From Sandaracinaceae bacterium (GTDB taxonomy: Bacteria > Myxococcota_A > Polyangia > Polyangiales > Sandaracinaceae), in contig JACKEC010000032.1 of NCBI GenBank assembly GCA_020633195.1, positions 1 through 64,000 of the forward strand: a DNA stretch of 64,000 nucleotides, given 5' to 3'. Positions 7,478 through 16,310 of this stretch are shown here, piece by piece (the stretch's first letter is position 1; each line of letters opens with the position of its first letter). A program made the translations under genes and the position numbers. The notes beneath the pieces are model-generated. The model was given only the letters and a program-made list of their open reading frames with translations. It did not search any database and had not been told where the DNA came from.

Positions 7478-8703
7478 GCCGCCTCGTCGCGACCCGCGTC
7501 CTGTTCCGCGTCGCCACCGACGGCGCCTTCGCGACGCCGACCCTCGACGCCGAGATCCGCCGCTCGCGGCTCTCGTCGCAGGACGCGGGGCTCGCGACGG
7601 AGATCGTGTACGGCGCGCTCCGGGTGCTGCCCGAGCTCGACCGCGTGCTCGACGAGCGGCTCAAGACGCCCAAGACGACCGACCCCTGGCTCCGCGCCGC
7701 GCTCCGCGTGGGCGCCTATCAGCTCCTGCACCTGTCGAGGGTCCCGCCGCACGCGGCGGTCAGCGAGACCGTCTCCGCCTGCCGCGCGGAGCGCGGGCCG
7801 AAGCTCGCGGGGGTCGCCAACGCGGTGCTGCGACGCATCGCCAAGGAGCGCCCCGCGGAGCCCACGCCGCCGACCCAGATGATCGTGCCGCCGTGGCTCG
7901 ACGCCTGCGTGCGGCGCGGGCTCGGCGCCGAGCGCGCCGACGTGTTCTTCGGCGCGAGGCGCCTGCCTCCGCCGCTCGGGCTGCGCTTCGCCGCGCCGCC
8001 CACCGACGAGCAGCTCGCCGCCCTCGGCCCGGACGCGAAGCGGAGCGAGCTCGCGCCGCGCGGCGTCGAGGTGCGCGGCGTCGGCGATCCGCGGGCGCTG
8101 CCGGGCTACGAAGAGGGCGCGTTCGCCGTGCAGGAGCTCGGCTCGCAGCTCGTGGTCGAGCGGGTCGGCGCGCAGCCGGGGGAGCGCGTCGCGGATCTGT
8201 GCGCGGGGCACGGCACCAAGACGCTCGCGCTCGCGCAGGCGGTGGGACCCACGGGGCACGTCGTGGCCGTCGACCTCTACGAGGAGAAGCTCGACCGGCT
8301 CGAGTCCGAGCGCGCGCGGCTCGGGATCGAGGCCTCACGCGTCGAGACCCGCCCCGTCGATCTGAGCCGCGGGCTCGGTGGGCTCGAGCCCGGGAGCTTC
8401 GATCGGGTCCTCGTCGACGCGCCCTGCACGGGGCTCGGCACGATCCATCGGCGGCCCGAGCTCGCGCTGCGGCTCGGCCCGAGCGACCCGGCGCGCCTCG
8501 CGGATCTGCAGCGCACGCTCGTCGCCACCGCGGCGCCCCTCGTGCGGCCCGGCGGGGTCCTGGTGCTCGCGACGTGCTCGGCCGCGTACGAGGAGGGCCC
8601 GGGCCTCGCGGACGCCCTCGACGGCACCCCCACCGTCGAGGCGATCGGCCCGTGGCTCGGGGAGGACGTCGACGCGTACCACGTCCTCGTGTGGCGTCGC
8701 TGA
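7474..8703 (+). CDS. rsmB: 16S rRNA (cytosine-C5) methyltransferase RsmB
   Basis: A 409-residue cytoplasmic enzyme expected to methylate C967 of 16S rRNA using SAM. The N-terminal third is a NusB-like RNA-binding helical domain (ATRVLFRVATDGAFATPTLD, QDAGLATEIVYGALR). The C-terminal Rossmann methyltransferase has the SAM loop VADLCAGHGTK near residue 240. Two conserved cysteines of the RNA m5C family are seen: Cys318 in VDAPCTG and Cys368 in VLATCS. The start ATG overlaps the rseP stop, so the two are probably translationally coupled. The protein is slightly short between the two domains but otherwise typical. Confidence 0.92.
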   Translation: MSRLVATRVLFRVATDGAFATPTLDAEIRRSRLSSQDAGLATEIVYGALRVLPELDRVLDERLKTPKTTDPWLRAALRVGAYQLLHLSRVPPHAAVSETVSACRAERGPKLAGVANAVLRRIAKERPAEPTPPTQMIVPPWLDACVRRGLGAERADVFFGARRLPPPLGLRFAAPPTDEQLAALGPDAKRSELAPRGVEVRGVGDPRALPGYEEGAFAVQELGSQLVVERVGAQPGERVADLCAGHGTKTLALAQAVGPTGHVVAVDLYEEKLDRLESERARLGIEASRVETRPVDLSRGLGGLEPGSFDRVLVDAPCTGLGTIHRRPELALRLGPSDPARLADLQRTLVATAAPLVRPGGVLVLATCSAAYEEGPGLADALDGTPTVEAIGPWLGEDVDAYHVLVWRR

Positions 8704-8743
8704 GCGCGCTGCGCGGGTCCGCTGAGAACGGATCTGAGGTCGC

Positions 8744-8772
8744 TTGACAGGGTGGGGACCGAGGGCTAGGTT
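8744..8772 (+). promoter_or_regulatory. Sigma-70-type promoter of tRNA-Pro
   Basis: TTGACA at 8744-8749, a 17-bp spacer, and TAGGTT at 8767-8772. The predicted start falls near 8779, about 10 nt before the mature tRNA 5' end. This is the best-formed housekeeping promoter in the window. Confidence 0.8.
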
Positions 8773-8788
8773 CCGCCGGCTTTTCGAC

Positions 8789-8862
<74 letters not shown>

Positions 8863-8888
8863 GTGTCCGTTTCCCGAGGGTAGGTGAG

Positions 8889-9497
8889 ATGGCCAAAGCC
8901 ATCCCGGCGGTTCGCGTTCTGGTAGTCGACGATGATCCCGCGATCTGCGACTACATGGAGACGTTTCTCGCAAAGGACGGCTTCGAAGTTACTTCGATGA
9001 CCGACCCCGAGAAGGTCGAGCGCGAGGTCAAGAACGGCGGCTATCACATCGTCGTCCTCGACCTGATGATGCCCAAGATGGACGGCATCGAGCTGCTCGA
9101 GCGGATCCGGCGCGTCGACACCGACGTGGCCGTGATCATCTTCACGGGTTTCCCGTCGCTCGACACCGCGGTGCAGTCCATCAAGCTCGACGCGGCCGAC
9201 TACCTGAAGAAGCCCTTCAACCCCGACGAGTTCCGCGAGGTCCTCGACCGGGTGATGAAGAAGAAGGGCCTCGCCCGCACGCCCGAAGAGAGCCTGCACA
9301 AGTTCATCGGCGAGACGATCCGTGGCCACCGCAAGGGGCGCGGTCTGACGCTGAAGCAGATGTCGCGGCGAACCGGGTTGTCGGTCTCGCTCCTCTCCCA
9401 GATCGAGCGCGCCGAGTCGAGCGCCTCCATCAGCTCGCTCTACAAGATCGCCTCGGCTCTCGAGGTGCACATCGCCGAGCTCTTCGGCGACTTCTGA
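8889..9497 (+). CDS. Response regulator with C-terminal XRE-type HTH domain
   Basis: A 202-residue cytoplasmic regulator. Residues 8-125 are a CheY-like receiver: acidic pair Asp14-Asp15, phospho-acceptor Asp58 (VVLDLMMPK), Thr86 (FTG) and Lys108 (KKPF). Residues about 139-199 are a cro/C1-type HTH (GLTLKQMSRRTGLSVSLLSQIE...SISSLYKIASALEVHIAELF). Most response regulators carry OmpR, NarL or NtrC output domains, so XRE output is uncommon. The HTH resembles the DNA-binding part of XRE-cupin regulators, with the sensory cupin replaced by an N-terminal receiver. The start ATG has GAGGG 8 nt upstream. No cognate histidine kinase is adjacent, so it is an orphan. It is followed at 15 bp by a pseudouridine synthase. 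Confidence 0.88.
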   Translation: MAKAIPAVRVLVVDDDPAICDYMETFLAKDGFEVTSMTDPEKVEREVKNGGYHIVVLDLMMPKMDGIELLERIRRVDTDVAVIIFTGFPSLDTAVQSIKLDAADYLKKPFNPDEFREVLDRVMKKKGLARTPEESLHKFIGETIRGHRKGRGLTLKQMSRRTGLSVSLLSQIERAESSASISSLYKIASALEVHIAELFGDF

Positions 9498-9512
9498 TCG
9501 CCGGGGAGCGCG

Positions 9513-10454
9513 ATGAGCGCCCTCGAGGAGCGCGCCGAGGGCGCCCCGCAGACGGTGGCCGCGCACGTGCGCCGGATGCTCGACGTGCCGTGGACCAAGG
9601 CCAAGGCGCTGTGCACGAGCGGGCGCGTGTGGGTGGACGGTCAGCGCGCCCAGGACCCCGCGCGGCGCGTGCCGGCGGGCGCGCTGATCCGCGTCGAGCC
9701 GGAGGCCCCGCGCGTGCGCAAGGGCGTGCTGCCGGATGACGCGGTGCTCTTCGTCGACCCGCAGGTCGTCGTCGTCGACAAGCCCGCCGCGACGCTGACG
9801 CTCCCCTTCGACGGCGACGAGCGCGACACCCTCGTCGACCGCGTGCGCGCCTACCTGCAGCGCCGCGCGGGCGGGCGCAAGAACCAGCGCGACGCCTTCG
9901 TCGGGGTGGTCCACCGCCTCGACAAGGACACGACGGGCGTCCTCGTCTTCGCGCGCACCATGAAGGCCAAGCGCTCGCTCGAGGCGCAGCTCCGCGAGCA
10001 CACGATGGGGCGCCGCTACCTCGCGATCGCGCACGGCGCCCCCGAGTCGACGACCCACGTCTCGCACATCGTGCGCAACCGCGGCGACGGCCTGCGGGGC
10101 TCGTGGGGGACGCGGCCCCATCATCGCGGCGCCCCGCCCGCGGACGCGAAGCGCAGCGTCACCCACGTCGAGGTCCTCGAGCGCCTGCGCGGCGCGAGCC
10201 TCGTCGCGTGTCGGCTCGAGACCGGGCGGCAGCACCAGATCCGGATCCACCTCGCCGAGGCGGGCGCGCCGCTCGTGGGCGAGCGCGTCTACATCCGCGA
10301 CTTCGCCGGCCCCGCGATCGAGGCCCCGCGACCGATGCTGCACGCGGCGGAGCTCGCGTTCGACCACCCGACCACGGGTGAGCGCGTGCGGTTCGAGCGC
10401 GACCCGCCCGCCGATCTGCGGCGGGTGCTCGAGTCGCTCCGCGTCCCTACATGA
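9513..10454 (+). CDS. RluA-family pseudouridine synthase
   Basis: A 313-residue enzyme that isomerises uridine to pseudouridine in rRNA or tRNA. An S4-like RNA-binding segment covers roughly residues 15-75 (VRRMLDVPWTKAKALCTSGRVWVDGQ). The catalytic domain has the HRLDKDTTG motif with nucleophile Asp137, followed by RRYLAIAHG and the ETGRQHQIRIHL motif. This order is the RluC/RluD arrangement, but the exact target base cannot be told from sequence. It probably forms an operon with the receiver-XRE gene. Its stop overlaps the convergent lipoprotein gene by 8 bp. Confidence 0.88.
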   Translation: MSALEERAEGAPQTVAAHVRRMLDVPWTKAKALCTSGRVWVDGQRAQDPARRVPAGALIRVEPEAPRVRKGVLPDDAVLFVDPQVVVVDKPAATLTLPFDGDERDTLVDRVRAYLQRRAGGRKNQRDAFVGVVHRLDKDTTGVLVFARTMKAKRSLEAQLREHTMGRRYLAIAHGAPESTTHVSHIVRNRGDGLRGSWGTRPHHRGAPPADAKRSVTHVEVLERLRGASLVACRLETGRQHQIRIHLAEAGAPLVGERVYIRDFAGPAIEAPRPMLHAAELAFDHPTTGERVRFERDPPADLRRVLESLRVPT

Positions 10455-10905
10455 CCACGCCGCAGCGGGCGGTGTCGGTGCGCCCGCACGGCCACTCCGC
10501 GTTGCGCAGCTCGGGGCGGCGCCGGCAGCCGTCGCTGATCTCGACGTAGTCGAAGCACTCGGTCACCGAGGCGGCGACGCCGCGCTCACCCGGGCAGGCG
10601 CGCTCCACGCTCCCGGACGAGAACTGCTCGCCCTGGATCGCGCCGTCGCCGTCGACGAGCGTGCAGTCCTGGTTCGCGAACGAGTGGCAGCGCGAGACGG
10701 GCACGCAGCTCATCCCGTCGTCCTCCTCGTCCGGCGCCTCGTCCTCGCCGCTCGTCGCGGCGCCGTCGTCGCCGTCGCCGCCGGGGTCGGCCGCCTCGTC
10801 GCCTCCGGTCGTCGCCACGGGCTCCGAGCCCGTGTCCGTGTCGTCTCCGCCACCACAGGCGATGAGCATCGCCGCGAGGCCAGCCAGCAGAACGCGTGTG
10901 TGCAT
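10447..10905 (-). CDS. Cys-rich lipoprotein of unknown function
   Basis: A 152-residue protein with lipobox LIAC (Cys17), then a Gly/Asp/Glu-rich linker to about residue 65. A C-terminal domain with seven to eight cysteines follows (CVPVSRCHSF, DCTLVDGDG, RACPGERG, ECFDYVEISDGCRRR, WPCGRTDTARC), probably disulfide-bonded. TAAGTC lies 7 nt before the ATG and there is no Shine-Dalgarno. It is divergent from the ABC exporter operon and could be its cargo or partner; that is only positional. Family not recognised. Confidence 0.75.
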   Translation of the reverse strand: MHTRVLLAGLAAMLIACGGGDDTDTGSEPVATTGGDEAADPGGDGDDGAATSGEDEAPDEEDDGMSCVPVSRCHSFANQDCTLVDGDGAIQGEQFSSGSVERACPGERGVAASVTECFDYVEISDGCRRRPELRNAEWPCGRTDTARCGVVM

Positions 10906-10929
10906 GGGAAGAGACTTAGCACCCCGCCC

Positions 10930-10974
10930 TTGACTTCCGCCACTACGGGACCACTGTTTAGACCGTCGGTCGAA
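10930..10974 (+). promoter_or_regulatory. Candidate promoter and TetR-type operator for the ABC exporter operon
   Basis: A -35-like TTGACT (10930-10935) is followed at 10961-10971 by the perfect palindrome GACCG-T-CGGTC. With flanking bases (TTTAGACCG/CGGTCGAA) the dyad extends to 17 bp with one mismatched pair. Palindromes of the TAGACCG/CGGTCTA type are common operators of TetR-family repressors of efflux genes. No tetR gene lies in the window. The -10 is not clear, so the promoter call is weaker than the palindrome. Confidence 0.45.
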
Positions 10975-11016
10975 CCGGTGGTTCAGCGGTCTCGAGCACC
11001 GACGCCTGGGAGGCTT

Positions 11017-11724
11017 GTGTCCGACGCCATCATCCGCGCCCACGACCTGACGAAGGTCTACCAGATGGGCGAGGTCGAGGTCCCCGCGCTGCGCGGGGTC
11101 GACGTGTCGCTCTTCGAGGGCGAGCTGATGGTGCTGCTCGGGGCCTCGGGGAGCGGGAAGTCGACGCTCCTCAACATCCTCGGCGGCCTCGACGTGCCGA
11201 CGACCGGGCGGGTCTTCTACGGCGACTGGGAGCTCACCGACGCCGACGAGGCCGAGCTCACGCGCTACCGGCGGCGGCACGTCGGGTTCGTCTTCCAGTT
11301 CTACAACCTCATCCCCAGCCTCACCGCGCGCGAGAACGTCGCGCTCGTGACGGAGATCGCCGAGGACCCGCTCGAGCCGGGCGAGGCGCTCGGGCTCGTC
11401 GGCCTCGGCAAGCGGCTCGACCACTTCCCCGCGCAGCTCAGCGGCGGCGAGCAGCAGCGCGTGGCGATCGCTCGCGCGGTGGCCAAGCGCCCCGACGTCC
11501 TGCTCTGCGACGAGCCCACCGGCGCGCTCGACTTCGAGACCGGCAAGCTCGTCCTCGAGGTCCTGCAGCGCGTGAACGAGGAGCTCGGGACCACCACCGC
11601 CGTGATCACCCACAACCAGCCGATCGCGAGCATGGCGGATCGCGTGGTCACGCTGGCCGACGGGCGCATCGCGAGCGTGCGCGAGAACGAGGTGAAGCTC
11701 TCGCCCGCGGAGCTGTCCTGGTGA
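11017..11724 (+). CDS. ABC transporter ATP-binding protein (LolD/MacB-type)
   Basis: A 235-residue cytoplasmic ATPase powering the adjacent FtsX-type permease. It has Walker A GASGSGKST (about residues 42-50), Q-loop VFQFYNLIPSLTARENV typical of the LolD/MacB/FtsE group, signature LSGGEQQR, Walker B LLCDEP and switch His (ITHN). The start is the GTG at 11017 with GGGAGG just upstream. It overlaps the permease in a GTGA. A palindrome upstream may be a regulator site. Confidence 0.9.
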   Translation: MSDAIIRAHDLTKVYQMGEVEVPALRGVDVSLFEGELMVLLGASGSGKSTLLNILGGLDVPTTGRVFYGDWELTDADEAELTRYRRRHVGFVFQFYNLIPSLTARENVALVTEIAEDPLEPGEALGLVGLGKRLDHFPAQLSGGEQQRVAIARAVAKRPDVLLCDEPTGALDFETGKLVLEVLQRVNEELGTTTAVITHNQPIASMADRVVTLADGRIASVRENEVKLSPAELSW

Positions 11725-14087
11725 GCCCGCTCGACAGGAAGCTCTTCCGCAACCTGTGGACGCTCGCGGGCCAGGGCGTGACGATCGCGCTCGTCGTCGC
11801 GGCGGGGATCGCGACCTACGTCTGCCTCCAGGGGACCTACCGGAGCCTCATCCGGTCGCGCGACACCTACTACGAGCGGAACCGCTTCGGCGAGGTGTTC
11901 GCGACGGTGAGCCGCGCGCCGCTCTCCGTCGCCGATCGCGTCGAGGCGATCGAGGGGGTGGCCCGCGTGTACCCCCGCGTGACCGACATCGTCAGCCTCC
12001 CGTTCGACGACGAGCCCGAGCCGGCCGCGGGGCAGATCATCGGCATCCCGGCGAGCGGCCAGCAGCCGCCCCTCAACGGCATCGTGCTGATGAGCGGGCG
12101 CTGGCCGGAGCCTGGACACTCGGAAGAGGTCTTGCTCCTCTCCAGCTTCGCCGAGGCGCGGGGGATCGGGCCGGGGGACTCGCTCGACGTGATCCTGAAC
12201 GGCTCGCGCCGCGCGCTGCGCGTGGTCGGCACGGCGCTCTCGCCCGAGTTCGTGTTCGCGATGGAGCCGGGCAACGCGATGCCCGAGCCGAACAAGTTCG
12301 CCGTGATCTGGATGTTCGAGGACGCGGTGCGCGCCGCGTTCCAGCTCGGCGGCGCGTTCACCGATCTGGTCGTGACGCTCCAGCCGGGGGCCAGCGAGCT
12401 CGCGGTGATCGACGCCCTCGATCGCCTCCTCGAGCCCTACGGCGGGTTCGGCGCGGTGGGCCGCGAGCTGCAGCCGTCCAACTACTTCCTCAGCCAGGAG
12501 ATCGGCGGGCTCGAGAACCTCGCGACGATCGCGCCGATCATCTTCCTCGCGGTCGCGGCGTTCCTCCTGAACGTCGTCTTGTCACGGCTCATCCACCTGC
12601 AGCGGCCGCAGATCGCGGCGCTCAAGGCGCTCGGCTACGACGACTGGGCGATCGGCTTCCACTTCCTGAAGCTGGTCACCGCCGTCGTGATGCTCGGCGC
12701 GCTCATCGGGGTCGGCCTCGGCGCGTGGCTCGGTCAGGCGATGACCCAGATGTACACGCAGTGGTTCCAGTTCCCCTCGCTCGAGTTCCACATGGACGCG
12801 CAGCTCGCGATCCTGGGCGTCGCGGTGAGCCTCGGCGCCGCGGTGCTCGGCGCCGCGTTCGCGGTGCGGAGCGTGGTCCGGCTGCCCCCCGCCGAGGCGA
12901 TGCGGCCGCCGCCCCCCGCGCGCTACACGCGCTCGCTGCTCGAGCGCCTCGGCGTCTTCTCGCTCTTCGGCACCTCCGCGCGGATGGTCTTCCGCGAGAT
13001 CACGCGGCGCCCGATGCGCAACGCGCTCAGCGCGCTCGGCATCTCGATGGCCGTGGCGATCATGGTGGTCGGTCGCTTCGGCGGCGACGCGTTCGAGCAG
13101 ATGATCGACGTGACCTTCCAGACCGCGATGACGGAGGACCTCGCGGTCGGGTTCACCGGGCCGATGCCGGATCGCGTCGTGCGCGAGCTCGCGCACCTGC
13201 CCGGGGTGAGCCGCGCCGAGGGCATGCGCATGGTCCCGGTGCGCTTCTCCAACGGGCACCGCCACCGCGACTCGGTGATCGAGGGGCACCCCGACGACCT
13301 CACGCTCCGGACGCTGTACGACATGGACGGATCGGTCGCGACGATCCCGCGCGAGGGCGTGCTCCTCGAGGGCAAGCTCGCCGAGATCCTCGGGCTGCGC
13401 GTCGGCGACATGGTCACCGTGCAAGTCCGCGAGGGCCAGCGCGGCACCTACCAGGTCCCCGTCACGGGGCTGATCGACACGATGTACGGCCTGCAAGGTT
13501 ACATGCAGATCGACACCATCAACCGCCTGCTCTCGGAGGGCCGCACGGTCAGCTACGTGCTGCTCGACGTCGACCCGGCGCGGATGGACGAGGTCATCCA
13601 CCGCCTGCGCGACATGCGGGGCGTCCACGGCATCAACTCGCGCACCGGGCTCATCGAGCGCGTGCGCGGGCAGACCGGCGAGACCTACGGCGCGATGACC
13701 TTCATCCTCACGCTCTTCGCCGTCACGATCGCGATCGGCGTCGTCTACAACAACGCCCGCGTGGCGCTGTCGCTGCGCGCGCGCGACCTCGCGTCGCTGC
13801 GCGTGCTCGGGTTCACGCGCGCCGAGATCAGCTCGGTGCTGCTCGGGGAGCTCGCGGTGCAGGTGCTGCTCGCGATCCCGCTCGGGCTCTGGCTCGGGGT
13901 GCTCATGTCCGAGGGGATGATGGCGACCGCCGATCCCGAGCGGTACCGGCTGCCCGTCGCGATCACGAGCCAGACGTTCGCGTTCGCGGCGGCCGTGACG
14001 ATGGCCGCGGGGCTCGTCAGCGCGCTCCTCGTGCGGCGCAAGCTCGACAAGCTCGACCTGATCGGTGTGCTCAAGACGAGGGACTGA
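11721..14087 (+). CDS. ABC transporter permease with two FtsX domains
   Basis: A 788-residue inner-membrane permease. A membrane helix near the N-terminus and a periplasmic MacB-like core (residues about 45-260) are followed by three helices (IAPIIFLAVAAFLLNVVLS, LVTAVVMLGALIGVGLGAW, LAILGVAVSLGAAVLGAAFAV). A second copy of the same layout begins at about residue 430 (RRPMRNALSALGISMAVAIMVV). The doubled FtsX layout resembles fused LolC/LolE or peptide exporters. With an ATPase before it and a membrane-fusion adaptor after it, it should be a mechanotransmission-type exporter rather than a solute importer. The GTG start overlaps the ATPase stop; its own stop overlaps the adaptor ATG by 1 nt. 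Confidence 0.88.
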   Translation: MSPLDRKLFRNLWTLAGQGVTIALVVAAGIATYVCLQGTYRSLIRSRDTYYERNRFGEVFATVSRAPLSVADRVEAIEGVARVYPRVTDIVSLPFDDEPEPAAGQIIGIPASGQQPPLNGIVLMSGRWPEPGHSEEVLLLSSFAEARGIGPGDSLDVILNGSRRALRVVGTALSPEFVFAMEPGNAMPEPNKFAVIWMFEDAVRAAFQLGGAFTDLVVTLQPGASELAVIDALDRLLEPYGGFGAVGRELQPSNYFLSQEIGGLENLATIAPIIFLAVAAFLLNVVLSRLIHLQRPQIAALKALGYDDWAIGFHFLKLVTAVVMLGALIGVGLGAWLGQAMTQMYTQWFQFPSLEFHMDAQLAILGVAVSLGAAVLGAAFAVRSVVRLPPAEAMRPPPPARYTRSLLERLGVFSLFGTSARMVFREITRRPMRNALSALGISMAVAIMVVGRFGGDAFEQMIDVTFQTAMTEDLAVGFTGPMPDRVVRELAHLPGVSRAEGMRMVPVRFSNGHRHRDSVIEGHPDDLTLRTLYDMDGSVATIPREGVLLEGKLAEILGLRVGDMVTVQVREGQRGTYQVPVTGLIDTMYGLQGYMQIDTINRLLSEGRTVSYVLLDVDPARMDEVIHRLRDMRGVHGINSRTGLIERVRGQTGETYGAMTFILTLFAVTIAIGVVYNNARVALSLRARDLASLRVLGFTRAEISSVLLGELAVQVLLAIPLGLWLGVLMSEGMMATADPERYRLPVAITSQTFAFAAAVTMAAGLVSALLVRRKLDKLDLIGVLKTRD

Positions 14088-15304
14088 TGGCTACGACGAA
14101 GAAGAAGAAACGCGACGCCGTGAAGTGGCTCAAGCGCGGGCTCTGGGGCCTCGCCGCGCTCGGCCTCGTCGGGATGATCGTGGTCGCGTTCCTGCCCAAG
14201 CCGGTCCCCGTCGATCTGGTGTCGGTGACGCGCGGCGAGCTGCGGGTCACCGTCGACGAGGACGGTCGCACGCGCGTCTCCGACCGCTACGTGGTGAGCG
14301 CGCCGCTGACCGGCAACGTCGGCCGCATCGAGCTGAACCCCGGCGACGCCGTCTCCGAGGGCGCCGTGCTCGCGCGCTTCGTGCCAATCGCGCGGCCGCT
14401 GATGGACGCGCAGACGCAGGCCGAGGCGCAGGCGCGCGTAGCGGCCGGTAACGCGCAGCTCCGCCAGGCGCGCGCCAGCCTCGAGCGCGCGCGCGCGGCC
14501 TCGACGTTCGCGGAGACCCAGGCGGCGCGGCAGCGCGGGCTCGTGGAGCGCGGCACCCTGTCGCGCGACACCCTCGACCAGATCCAGCTCGAGGAGCGGA
14601 GCCGCCACGAGGAGCTCGTCAGCGCCGAGTTCGGCGTGCGCGTCGCCGCGCACCAGGTCGAGATGGCGCGCGCCGCGCTCGGGCGGATCGAGGGCGAGGA
14701 GTCGGACGAGCAGATGGAGGTGAGCTCTCCGATCGAGGGCGTCGTGCTGCGCGTCCTCAACGAGAACGCCGGCGTCATCCAGGCGGGCACGCCGATCCTC
14801 GAGCTCGGGGATCCGAGCCACCTCGAGATCGCGGTCGACGTGCTGACGAGCGACGCCATCCACATCGAGCCGGGGCAGCGCGTGTCGATCGAGCGCTGGG
14901 GCGGCGACGGCCCCCTCGACGGTCACGTGCGGATGATCGAGCCCAGCGCCTTCACGCGGACCAGCGCGCTCGGGGTCGAGGAGCAGCGCGTCAACGTGCT
15001 CATCGATCTCGACACGGAACGCGAGCGCTGGGCGCGCCTCGGCGACGGCTACCGCGTGGAGACGCGGATCGTGGTGTGGGAGGAGCAGGACGTCTCGAGC
15101 GTCCCCGCGAGCGCGGTCTTCCGCCACGGCGACGGCTGGGCCGTGTTCCGCGTGGAGGCCGGCGTCGCGCACCTCGTGGACGTGCAGACCGGCCGCCGGA
15201 ACGGGCTGCAGGTCCAGATCCTCGAGGGGATCGAGGAGGGCGATCGCGTCGTCGCGCACCCCTCGGACCGCGTCGTCGACGGGGTCGAGGTCGAGGGGCG
15301 CTAG
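14087..15304 (+). CDS. HlyD/RND-type periplasmic adaptor (membrane fusion protein)
   Basis: A 405-residue adaptor. A basic N-terminus (ATTKKKKRDAVKWLKR) precedes one membrane helix (residues about 20-42). Then come a biotinyl-lipoyl half motif (GNVGRIELNPGDAVSEGAVLARF), an alpha-helical hairpin (residues about 100-210), the second lipoyl half (SSPIEGVVLRVLNENAGVIQAGTPILELGD) and beta-barrel domains. It should link the FtsX permease to an outer-membrane channel, which is not encoded here. The ATG lies in a TGATG with the permease stop. It converges with the LamG-like lipoprotein gene, overlapping by 4 bp. Confidence 0.9.
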   Translation: MATTKKKKRDAVKWLKRGLWGLAALGLVGMIVVAFLPKPVPVDLVSVTRGELRVTVDEDGRTRVSDRYVVSAPLTGNVGRIELNPGDAVSEGAVLARFVPIARPLMDAQTQAEAQARVAAGNAQLRQARASLERARAASTFAETQAARQRGLVERGTLSRDTLDQIQLEERSRHEELVSAEFGVRVAAHQVEMARAALGRIEGEESDEQMEVSSPIEGVVLRVLNENAGVIQAGTPILELGDPSHLEIAVDVLTSDAIHIEPGQRVSIERWGGDGPLDGHVRMIEPSAFTRTSALGVEEQRVNVLIDLDTERERWARLGDGYRVETRIVVWEEQDVSSVPASAVFRHGDGWAVFRVEAGVAHLVDVQTGRRNGLQVQILEGIEEGDRVVAHPSDRVVDGVEVEGR

Positions 15305-16293
15305 ATGCCCCAGCGCGTCCGCAAGTAGGTTTGCACGAGGAGCGCGTCGCCGACCGACAGCGGGCGGTCGTAGATCAGGACCTCGCCGTAGTGGTTCGCG
15401 AAGCGGCCCGCGAACGCGTCGTCGTGGGAGGCGAGGTACCAGTTGTCCGGGCTCGTGATCCGGCCCGCCCGGGCCATGCCGGCGCTGGCCGTGCTTCCAT
15501 CGACGAGGAGCTGAATGCCCCCCGTCTCGTAGCGCACGAGCCCTGCCACGTGCGGGCGATCGTCGGCGTAGCTCGCGCCGTCTCGGAACTGCAGGCCCGG
15601 ATCCCGCTGCGCGAAGCCGATGTGGCCGCCCGCGAAGTACATCGCCGCGTCGTCGTGGGCCCCACCGCGGTCGCCGCCGACCATGCACGGGCTGAAGTAC
15701 CAATCGAGCGCGTCGCGCGAGTCGTTCGTCCGGAAGACGACGAAGATCGAGACGCTCCTCAGGTCCGGGATGGGGAACGAGCAGCGCGAGCCCGCGGTGC
15801 CGTCGGTGTAGATCGACGGTCGCCCCGGGCCGAACGCGTCCGCGACCCAGGTGACGTTCGCGCAGGTCGCGTCGTTGCCTCCGGTCAGGTCGGCCCACTC
15901 CGTCGGCATCGCGTCGGGCATGCCGCCGCCGCTCTCGACCTCGCGCGCGTCGAAGTGGACGAGGAGGCCGTCGACGATCGGCAGCGTGGGGGTCGTGCCC
16001 GCGTCGAAGCCTCCGTCGAAGCCCGCGTCGAGGCCGGGTCCACCGTCCGAGCCGGCGTCGAAGCCCGCGTCGAAGCCGGGTCCCGCGTCGAAGCCGGGCC
16101 CCGCGTCGAAGCCGGGCCCCGCGTCGAAGCCGGGTCCCGCGTCGAAGCCCGGCCCCGCGTCGAAGGCGCCCGCGTCGAAGCCGGGTCCCGCGTCGGGGCC
16201 GCCGCCTCCGTCCGTCCGAGCCGTCCCGGACCGGTCGAGGATGCAACCGGGGGTCGCGGCGAGCGCCACCAGGACGAGGAGCGAGGCGCGCAT
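15301..16293 (-). CDS. Lipoprotein with FDAGPG repeat linker and LamG/concanavalin-like domain
   Basis: A 330-residue secreted protein. The start at 16293 gives a signal ending in ATPGC (Cys17, a slightly atypical lipobox); an in-frame ATG at 16314 would spoil the signal. Residues about 30-100 are a repetitive linker dominated by FDAGPG. The C-terminal 220 residues look like a LamG/concanavalin-type jelly roll (LVHFDAREV, WADLTGGND, SIFVVFRTND, YFAGGHIGFAQRD, HYGEVLIYDRPLS). Such domains bind carbohydrate or protein ligands at the cell surface. It is the last gene of a four-gene envelope operon starting at 19349. Confidence 0.82.
   Translation of the reverse strand: MRASLLVLVALAATPGCILDRSGTARTDGGGGPDAGPGFDAGAFDAGPGFDAGPGFDAGPGFDAGPGFDAGPGFDAGFDAGSDGGPGLDAGFDGGFDAGTTPTLPIVDGLLVHFDAREVESGGGMPDAMPTEWADLTGGNDATCANVTWVADAFGPGRPSIYTDGTAGSRCSFPIPDLRSVSIFVVFRTNDSRDALDWYFSPCMVGGDRGGAHDDAAMYFAGGHIGFAQRDPGLQFRDGASYADDRPHVAGLVRYETGGIQLLVDGSTASAGMARAGRITSPDNWYLASHDDAFAGRFANHYGEVLIYDRPLSVGDALLVQTYLRTRWGI
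16055..16195 (-). repeat. 18-bp tandem coding repeat (FDAGPG)
   Basis: The motif GCGTCGAAG recurs at exactly 18-bp intervals at 16067, 16085, 16103, 16121, 16139 and 16157, with shorter-spaced flanking copies. On the coding strand each unit encodes Phe-Asp-Ala-Gly-Pro-Gly. The near identity of units suggests slippage-driven length variation of the linker. Confidence 0.85.
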
Positions 16294-16310
16294 GCGAGAC
16301 GATGATGCCG

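Noticed and set aside
16055..16195. Regular 18-bp repeats as a possible CRISPR-like or minisatellite locus
   Set aside because: The repeats are in phase with the FDAGPG coding unit, lack unique spacers and lie inside a lipoprotein gene.
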